Origin: JAZKFR01 sp040386295
GTDB taxonomy: Bacteria > Pseudomonadota > Gammaproteobacteria > Burkholderiales > Rhodocyclaceae
Assembly (NCBI GenBank): GCA_040386295.1
Contig: JAZKFR010000137.1
Span: forward strand, 1 to 10,599
DNA length: 10,599 nt
Direction: 5' to 3'
Below are positions 6,188-10,599 of this stretch, piece by piece; positions within the stretch are counted from its first letter, which is position 1; the number at the start of each line of letters is the position of its first letter. The notes below the pieces were generated by a model that worked only from the letters and a program-made list of their open reading frames with translations, was not told the origin of the DNA and made no database searches. A program made the position numbers and the translations under genes.

Positions 6188-7024
6188 AACGCGCCAACCG
6201 GCGCCGTCGGCTAAAGTCTGGACGGAGAACGCGTCGTCGATTTCGGTGGTCGAGGCGTCGTCAATTGAAAACGCCTGGACATCGGCAAAGGCTAATTCTG
6301 CGTTGTCTGCCTTGACGGCGGGCGATTCAAGCTCGGGAAAGTCGCTGCCTGTGGGGAAATAGTCGAGCAGAAAACGGCGCAAATGGTAGTCGTGCGGCGA
6401 ACGAAAGGCGGCGCATTGTTTGAGCAAAGCGGGTGCGGATAGGCCGCTTTCTTGGCACGCTTGCTCTAGCGCTTTGGTTTCGGGGCGATTACGGTCTGCT
6501 TTGTAGAGCAATTGATCGAGCAGCGCTTGATTTGCCTTGCCCGTGAGCGACTCGGGTAGTTTGCCAGCTTTAAATTCTTCGCTCATGCGCGCGATGCTCA
6601 GCGCTAACTGACGCTTCTTTTCTAGCCCGGCGAGCGCTGCTTGGACAATCTCGGGCGGTGCTTTGCGGAAACGCCCCTTTGCTTTGCGATGAAAGTAGAT
6701 TGGCGCCGAGTGCAGGCTGAGTAGCAAGGCCGAGGCTTCAACAGGGCTAGCCTGATGGCCGAAATACTCGTCGGCCAATTCGCTGAATAAAAATTCGGCG
6801 TCGCCCGCGCAGTCCCACAAGAACTCAACTTCTATGCTTTGCGCCAGCGCATGGGCGGCGCTCAAGAGCTCGTTCGGGCTAGGCGATGCGTAGCGCAGTA
6901 AGACGTTCGCCGCTTTGATCTTGATGCGTTTGCCCGAGGGCATTTCGACTTGCAAGGAGCTGTCGTTGTCAGCGAGAACGCTGCCTGCTTTAAACGCAGC
7001 TTCTTCTTCAAAAAGAATATACAT
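6188..7024 (-). CDS. RNB-family exoribonuclease (RNase II-like), 5' part before the assembly gap
   Basis: N-terminal 279 residues of the enzyme continued at 4881-6177; the whole protein would be about 730 residues. I start at the ATG at 7024, giving MYILFEEEAAFKAGSVLADN, which fits the family's beginning; the upstream TTG at 7048 has no better ribosome binding site. The region to about 45 resembles a small OB-like domain, and 50-240 is the helical N-terminal part usual in the betaproteobacterial form. The RNB active-site signature FSIDDASTTEIDDAFS lies at 252-267. Against RNase II the metal-binding acids map to Asp255, Glu261, Asp263 and Asp264, with Glu in place of the second Asp. The gene follows uppP by 76 bases and heads the run to mtgA. 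The AT-rich 76-base spacer may carry its promoter, but I cannot fix the boxes. Confidence 0.88.
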
Positions 7025-7100
7025 TCCGTTTTTTTCTAAATAATTCAATTGGTTATTTTGTTGATGCCAAGGAAATTAGAGACTGCGGCCAAGCGCTGCT

Positions 7101-7925
7101 TTAGGCCACACTCCAATTCAGCCATGCAAAACGCCAGCTCAGCAGAATGAGCAAACCAAAGGCGATGCGGTACCAGGCAAAAACCTTAAAACTATGCGTG
7201 CTGATATAGCGCAACAAGCCGCGTACCGCCCATAAAGCAGCGACAAAGGCAGCAGCGAATCCGGTTAGCCACATCCCCATATCGTCAAACGATAACAGCG
7301 CGCGTTCTTTGTACAACTGATACAGCGTTGCGCTGATCAAGGTTGGAATCGCTAGAAAGAAGGAGAACTCGGTTGCTGCACGCCGCGATAAACCCAGGTA
7401 CAAACCGCCAATGATCATCGCGCCAGAACGCGAGGTGCCGGGAATCAAGGCTAAGGCTTGTGCCAGACCGAGTTTTAAAGCGTCGGCTGGGGAGAGTTGC
7501 TCAAGTTCGTGCACACGCGTTTGCGCTACGCGCGCCTCTGTCCAGAGAATGAGCAAGCCGCCCAGAATAAACGTGGACGCGACGACCGGGGCGTTAAACA
7601 GATGCGCTTTGATCCACGAGCCAAAGAGCAGGCCGAGCACGGCCAAAGGCAGATAGGCAATGGCTAAATTGAGGACGAAATTTTGCGCGGCGCGTTGGCG
7701 GGGTAGTCCGCACACAATCTCGCTGATTTTTTGGCGATAGACCCAGCACACGGCGAGGATGGCGCCAGATTGAATGGCGATCTCGAACAGTTTGCCGCGC
7801 GCGTCGTTAAAGTTGAGCAGGTCGCCGACGACAATCAAATGCCCCGTAGAGGAGACTGGCAGAAATTCGGTCAATCCTTCGACCAAGCCCAAGATGAGTG
7901 CTTTAACTAGCAGTAAATAATCCAC
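7101..7925 (-). CDS. uppP: Undecaprenyl-diphosphatase UppP (BacA)
   Basis: An integral inner-membrane enzyme that removes a phosphate from undecaprenyl diphosphate, recycling the lipid carrier for peptidoglycan and other cell-wall polymers; raised levels give bacitracin resistance. At 274 residues it has normal length, with about eight hydrophobic segments. The first active-site motif is LVEGLTEFLPVSSTGH (14-29), with Glu16, Glu20 and His29. The second is PGTSRSG (162-168), with Arg166. The start is a GTG at 7925, chosen because TAGGGA lies about 10 bases upstream and the product begins MDYLLLVKALILGLVEG as is usual for the family. It is transcribed divergently from the diguanylate cyclase gene across about 300 bases and precedes the ribonuclease gene by 76 bases. 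Identification is firm. Confidence 0.97.
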   Translation of the reverse strand: MDYLLLVKALILGLVEGLTEFLPVSSTGHLIVVGDLLNFNDARGKLFEIAIQSGAILAVCWVYRQKISEIVCGLPRQRAAQNFVLNLAIAYLPLAVLGLLFGSWIKAHLFNAPVVASTFILGGLLILWTEARVAQTRVHELEQLSPADALKLGLAQALALIPGTSRSGAMIIGGLYLGLSRRAATEFSFFLAIPTLISATLYQLYKERALLSFDDMGMWLTGFAAAFVAALWAVRGLLRYISTHSFKVFAWYRIAFGLLILLSWRFAWLNWSVA

Positions 7926-7970
7926 AACGAAGAATCCCTAAGGCGTCGACAAAATGCCGACAAAGCGCGC

Positions 7971-7998
7971 ATTTTAACAGCCCAGACAAGCGTGCCAT
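7971..7998 (-). promoter_or_regulatory. Candidate sigma-70 promoter for uppP
   Basis: On the minus strand ATGGCA (7993-7998, four of six to the -35 consensus) and TAAAAT (7971-7976, five of six to the -10) are separated by 16 bp, about 45 bases before the uppP GTG. Just downstream, CGACAAA occurs twice at 7947-7953 and 7958-7964 (plus-strand reading), 11 bp apart, in the presumed leader. The rest of the uppP/diguanylate cyclase intergenic region (7999-8222) shows no clear promoter for the plus-strand gene. Confidence 0.4.
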
Positions 7999-8222
7999 GG
8001 CTAAATCGATGTTGGTTTGGGGAGGCGTCGTTAAATCTTTGCGTTCTGCCCTCACCTGGCTGCACCCGCCAAGGGCGCGCAGAACAGCAATTGCTCCGCC
8101 ATACGCTTTGCCCTACAGTGTTGGCCTCCTTGTTTGTGCCCATTATTTGTGCACCACCTTATGTTTGTTCTGACGCGGGACGCTTGATTTGCCCCGCCAG
8201 AGCGAGCAGAGACAAAAATACT

Positions 8223-9254
8223 ATGCCTAAGAAATTGCTTGCCTACGTGGAAACGATCACCGGACATCGAGATACCGCTTTACTCGATAAAAGTGTGATC
8301 GCCTCCTTACGCGAACTCCTCGGAACCAGCGATATTTGGCTCTACGACATTGTCCACGCGCAAGCACAAAGCTTGGCTGCACTGACGACTTGGAGTGATC
8401 AACAAGGCGTTCACTATCGACATGATCATTTGCACGGAAGCGACTACACGCCGCTTGAGTCTTGCCCACAGCTAGCAGGCAAGGTCAGCGCCAGCGGCAT
8501 GCTCAGCCAAGTGCGTGGCACTGAGCTGAGTGACCCGCTGCAACAGCTGTTGCCGATTGTCGTTGAACATAAATTGATTGCCTGCTGTGTTATTCGCTAC
8601 AGCAGCAAGCCGACCGCGCATCAGACAGACTTGGCGCACGGCATCCTCAGCCTCTATCGTAATTACCTAGGCTTGCTCGAAGACAGCCAGATTGACACAC
8701 TCACCGGTTTGCAGAATCGCAAAACTTTTGAGCGCAGCTTGTCGCGTTTGCTCGAAAAAAAGGGGCAGCAGATGGGCACTCTGGGGCGCTCTGCGCTGCC
8801 CGCAGAGCGCCGTCGTCCCGCCGATAAAGAAAACTGGCTGGTCATCATTGATGTTGATCATTTCAAGCGGATCAACGACCAGTTTGGCCATTTGTATGGT
8901 GACGAAATTTTGGTTCTGCTGGCCAGAATGATGCAAAAAAGCTTTCGTCAAAATGACCAATTATTTCGCTTTGGCGGCGAGGAGTTTGTTGCACTGCTCA
9001 GATCGGTTAGTTACGACGCCACATACAAAGCATTAGAAAGATTTCGCCAGAAAGTGGCGCAACACAGCTTTCCGAAATTAGGAAAAATCACTATTTCAGC
9101 GGGCTTTGCCCGTATTGATGCGTGCGACTTAGCCAACGCGGTGCTCGGCTACGCTGACGAGGCGCTGTACTACGCGAAAGACCATGGCCGCAACCAGATT
9201 CATTGCTATGAAAGCTTGCTCGAGTGCGGCGCTTTGGCGAAAAAAGCTCTCTAA
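8223..9254 (+). CDS. Diguanylate cyclase (GGDEF domain, cytoplasmic)
   Basis: Makes c-di-GMP from two GTP. I start at the ATG at 8223 (343 residues, MPKKLLAYVETITGHRD). The frame is open upstream to a GTG at 7992, but that extension is Cys-rich and looks non-coding. Residues 1-150 form a GAF-like sensory region without membrane segments, so the enzyme should be soluble. The GGDEF domain runs from about 155: DTLTGLQNRKTFE (158-170), IIDVDHFKRIND (208-219, metal-binding Asp210), the active-site loop RFGGEEF (249-255), and YADEALYYAKDHGRN (310-324). The inhibitory I-site RxxD is present as RQND (242-245), exactly five residues before GGEEF, so product inhibition is expected. Between the first helix and the second strand there is an Arg/Gly/Ala-rich insert (about 178-203) encoded partly by a perfect DNA palindrome. 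It has no EAL domain and converges with qorA. Confidence 0.93.
   Translation: MPKKLLAYVETITGHRDTALLDKSVIASLRELLGTSDIWLYDIVHAQAQSLAALTTWSDQQGVHYRHDHLHGSDYTPLESCPQLAGKVSASGMLSQVRGTELSDPLQQLLPIVVEHKLIACCVIRYSSKPTAHQTDLAHGILSLYRNYLGLLEDSQIDTLTGLQNRKTFERSLSRLLEKKGQQMGTLGRSALPAERRRPADKENWLVIIDVDHFKRINDQFGHLYGDEILVLLARMMQKSFRQNDQLFRFGGEEFVALLRSVSYDATYKALERFRQKVAQHSFPKLGKITISAGFARIDACDLANAVLGYADEALYYAKDHGRNQIHCYESLLECGALAKKAL
8785..8811 (+). repeat. Perfect 11-bp inverted repeat inside the diguanylate cyclase gene
   Basis: GGCGCTCTGCG (8785-8795) and CGCAGAGCGCC (8801-8811) pair without mismatch around the loop CTGCC. Nine of the eleven pairs are G-C, so the mRNA should fold strongly here. It encodes about residues 188-197, in the variable insert of the GGDEF domain. 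The A7 run 8755-8761, in the slippery phase A AAA AAG, ends 22 bases upstream of it. Confidence 0.75.
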
Positions 9255-9308
9255 GAGGTGCTCTAAGAAGCGTCCTAAAAAGTGCTCGCCTGGGCAACGA
9301 CGCCGGCG

Positions 9309-9334
9309 CTGCTGCCAACGGTTTACGGCAGCAG
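9309..9334. other. Perfect 8-bp hairpin across the qorA stop codon in a convergent junction
   Basis: CTGCTGCC (9309-9316) and GGCAGCAG (9327-9334) pair around a 10-base loop that contains the qorA stop codon. It lies 55 bases after the diguanylate cyclase stop. No T-run follows on either strand, so it is not a textbook terminator, though it could stall or protect the 3' ends of both converging transcripts. Confidence 0.4.
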
Positions 9335-10306
9335 GACTGTCGATCCCGTCGTTTTGCGCGCTTCTAAATCGCGATGCGCGTTTGCTGCGTCGGCTAGGGC
9401 GTAGGTCTGATGCACTTCGATTTTGACTTGGCCTGAGCTGACGACAGAGAACAATTCTTCGCCCAATTGCGCTAACTCGGCCGGCTCGGCGATGTAGTTC
9501 ATGAGTGTAGGTCGCGTGATAAATAGCGAACCTTTTTGCGCCAGAATTTGCGGGTCAAACGACGGCACCGAACCGGAGGCGTTGCCAAAACTAACCATCA
9601 TGCCGCGTACCCGCAAGCTATCGAGCGAGGCGCTAAACGTGTCTTTGCCAACGCCGTCGTACACCACCGCAACGCCTGCGCCGTTGGTCAGTGCGCGCAC
9701 TCGTTGCGCTACGTCTTCGCGCGTGTAATCGATCACATGATGGCAACCGTGCGCGCTGGCCAAAGCGGCTTTTGCGGCGTTAGAAACGGTGCCGATCACC
9801 GTCGCACCCAAGGCGTTTGCCCACTGGCAAGCGATTAAGCCGACGCCGCCTGCTGCTGCATGAATCAACACCGTATCGCCGGCTTGCACGCGATAGGTGC
9901 GGCGCAGCAAATAAGCGCTGGTGAGCCCTTGCAACATCATTGCTGCGGCGCTGACAAAGTCAATTTGCTCGGGCAGTTTGAGCAAACGATGCGCTGGTAT
10001 ACAGCGTAATTCGGCATAAGCGCCAATCGGTCCGCCGGCGTAAGCCACCCGGTCACCGACGGCAAAATGCGTTACGCCCGCGCCTACCGCGTCGACAACG
10101 CCAGCGCCCTCCAGACCCAAAACAGAAGGTAGGGGGATCGGATACAAGCCGTTGCGATGATAAACATCGATGAAATTTAAACCCACTGCGTGCTGGCGAA
10201 TAAGGACTTCACCGGCTGCGGGTGCGTTGACGGTGAACGCTTCCCAGCGCATTTGTTCTGGCCCGCCGGTTTGATGAATACGAATGGCAAAAGACGTGAA
10301 AGACAT
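9323..10306 (-). CDS. qorA: NADPH:quinone oxidoreductase QorA
   Basis: A zinc-independent member of the medium-chain dehydrogenase/reductase superfamily that reduces quinones with NADPH in the cytoplasm. The 327 residues equal the length of E. coli QorA, and long stretches match what I recall of it. The N-terminal catalytic domain includes GLNFIDVYHRNGLYP (42-56) and LGLEGAGVVDAVG (63-75). The Rossmann segment has IHAAAGGVGLIACQWANALG (148-167), whose AAAGGVG (150-156) is the nucleotide-binding loop. SFGNASG (239-245) and QKGSLFITRP (257-266) follow. The Cys/His zinc ligands of alcohol dehydrogenases are absent. The ATG at 10306 is supported by TAGGAG (10317-10322) ten bases upstream. It lies after a YggT-family gene on the same strand, but a terminator-like hairpin stands just before its ribosome binding site. 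It converges with the diguanylate cyclase gene. Confidence 0.94.
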   Translation of the reverse strand: MSFTSFAIRIHQTGGPEQMRWEAFTVNAPAAGEVLIRQHAVGLNFIDVYHRNGLYPIPLPSVLGLEGAGVVDAVGAGVTHFAVGDRVAYAGGPIGAYAELRCIPAHRLLKLPEQIDFVSAAAMMLQGLTSAYLLRRTYRVQAGDTVLIHAAAGGVGLIACQWANALGATVIGTVSNAAKAALASAHGCHHVIDYTREDVAQRVRALTNGAGVAVVYDGVGKDTFSASLDSLRVRGMMVSFGNASGSVPSFDPQILAQKGSLFITRPTLMNYIAEPAELAQLGEELFSVVSSGQVKIEVHQTYALADAANAHRDLEARKTTGSTVLLP

Positions 10307-10330
10307 AGTTGATTAACTCCTAAAGGCTAA

Positions 10331-10354
10331 CAACAAAAAGGCGCAACAGCGCGC
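10331..10354 (-). terminator. Small terminator-like hairpin between yggT and qorA
   Basis: On the minus strand GCGCG-CTGT-TGCGC (10341-10354, the closing pair next to the loop being G-T) is followed by C and then TTTTTGTTGTT. It ends only about 25 bases before the qorA start and just upstream of the AGGAG ribosome binding site. The stem is five pairs, so efficiency may be partial. It could end yggT transcription or attenuate qorA. Confidence 0.4.
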
Positions 10355-10400
10355 TGGCAGGGTTTGGGGACGGGGCAAACGCGAGTCAATTTTGACGCGT

Positions 10401-10599
10401 TCAAACAAACATGAGCGCCACTTGCGCTAACAACAGAACAATCAAAGGCGATAGGTCAACCGCTGCAATCGGCGGAACAATCCTTTGCACTGGGCTGACA
10501 AAAGGATGGGTCAGTTGCACCAACAGCGCGTTGATCGGCGCGTAGGGGGCGACCCAGGAGAGCACAGCACGCAGCAACACGGCAGCGATCAGCAGGTGT
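10401..10599 (-). CDS. YggT-family membrane protein, C-terminal part (5' end outside the window)
   Basis: The last 65 residues before a TGA at 10401-10403 belong to the YggT family of small inner-membrane proteins, which usually have two repeats of a hydrophobic hairpin; their role is not well defined (osmotic or cell-division links have been proposed). Visible here are a hydrophobic segment with VLSWVAPYAPIN (12-23 of the fragment), the characteristic THPFVSPVQRIVPPI (30-44), V-D-L-S-P (47-51), and a closing hydrophobic stretch LIVLLLAQVALMFV. This corresponds to the second half-repeat. A family protein has about 180 residues in betaproteobacteria, so most of the gene is to the right. It lies 94 bases upstream of qorA on the same strand. 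Confidence 0.85.
   Translation of the reverse strand, partial: HLLIAAVLLRAVLSWVAPYAPINALLVQLTHPFVSPVQRIVPPIAAVDLSPLIVLLLAQVALMFV

Noticed and set aside
4881..7024. The exoribonuclease gene as a frameshifted pseudogene or two separate genes
   Set aside because: The break coincides exactly with the N gap, and both sides hold contiguous parts of the RNB domain. A wrong gap length explains the frame change.
7998..8174. A 58-codon open frame (MAKSMLVWGG...) in the uppP/diguanylate cyclase intergenic region
   Set aside because: No ribosome binding site, a composition without domain signal, and its ATG falls in the candidate -35 box of uppP. Open by chance in GC-rich DNA.
7992..8222. N-terminal extension of the diguanylate cyclase from a GTG at 7992
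   Set aside because: The extension is Cys-rich and irregular, while the ATG at 8223 gives a natural start to the GAF-like domain.
1..10599. CRISPR array, tRNA, rRNA, transposase, toxin-antitoxin or defence genes
   Set aside because: Looked for on both strands by repeat pattern and protein motif; none seen. Regular spacer-repeat spacing, the tRNA cloverleaf sequence and such protein families are absent.

Overview
The window looks like a chromosomal segment of a betaproteobacterium, most likely Burkholderiales. The reasons are the protein families (an RNB-family exoribonuclease of the form known from Burkholderia and Ralstonia, a TonB-family protein with the R-P-R/K-K linker, a Qor-type reductase, YggT) and their order. 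GC content is moderate and uneven, lower than in free-living Burkholderia. A host-associated or reduced relative is possible, but that is inference.

Layout. Positions 1-430 hold no gene. They contain two facing copies of a GC-rich palindromic repeat and then a cluster of smaller dyads. Positions 431-1906 (minus strand) encode a 491-residue protein I do not recognise, built from diverged tandem repeats of roughly 110-120 residues and lower in GC than the genes beside it. It has a good ribosome binding site and a likely terminator of its own. Positions 1907-2215 are an AT-rich intergenic region with a perfect 14-bp inverted repeat. Positions 2216-7024 (minus) are a compact run transcribed in the order RNB exoribonuclease, TonB-family protein, aroE (shikimate dehydrogenase), mtgA (monofunctional peptidoglycan glycosyltransferase). 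Two junctions are almost certainly translationally coupled: the ribonuclease stop forms part of the TonB ribosome binding site, and aroE and mtgA overlap by 4 bases. The ribonuclease gene is interrupted by a 10-N assembly gap whose length cannot be right. uppP (undecaprenyl-diphosphatase) lies upstream on the same strand and starts divergently from a plus-strand diguanylate cyclase gene (8223-9254). That gene converges on qorA (9323-10306, minus). The 3' end of a YggT-family gene leaves the right edge.

How the genes relate. UppP and MtgA both serve peptidoglycan synthesis: UppP recycles the lipid carrier and MtgA polymerises lipid II. AroE serves aromatic biosynthesis, the RNB enzyme RNA turnover, the TonB-like protein envelope energy transfer or anchoring, and the GGDEF protein c-di-GMP signalling. 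This is mostly a core housekeeping neighbourhood. I see no defence system, CRISPR array, transposase, rRNA or tRNA.

The best candidates for something undescribed are the repeat protein at 431-1906 with its paired-palindrome upstream region, and a slippery A AAA AAG heptamer followed by a perfect 11-bp stem-loop inside the diguanylate cyclase gene.
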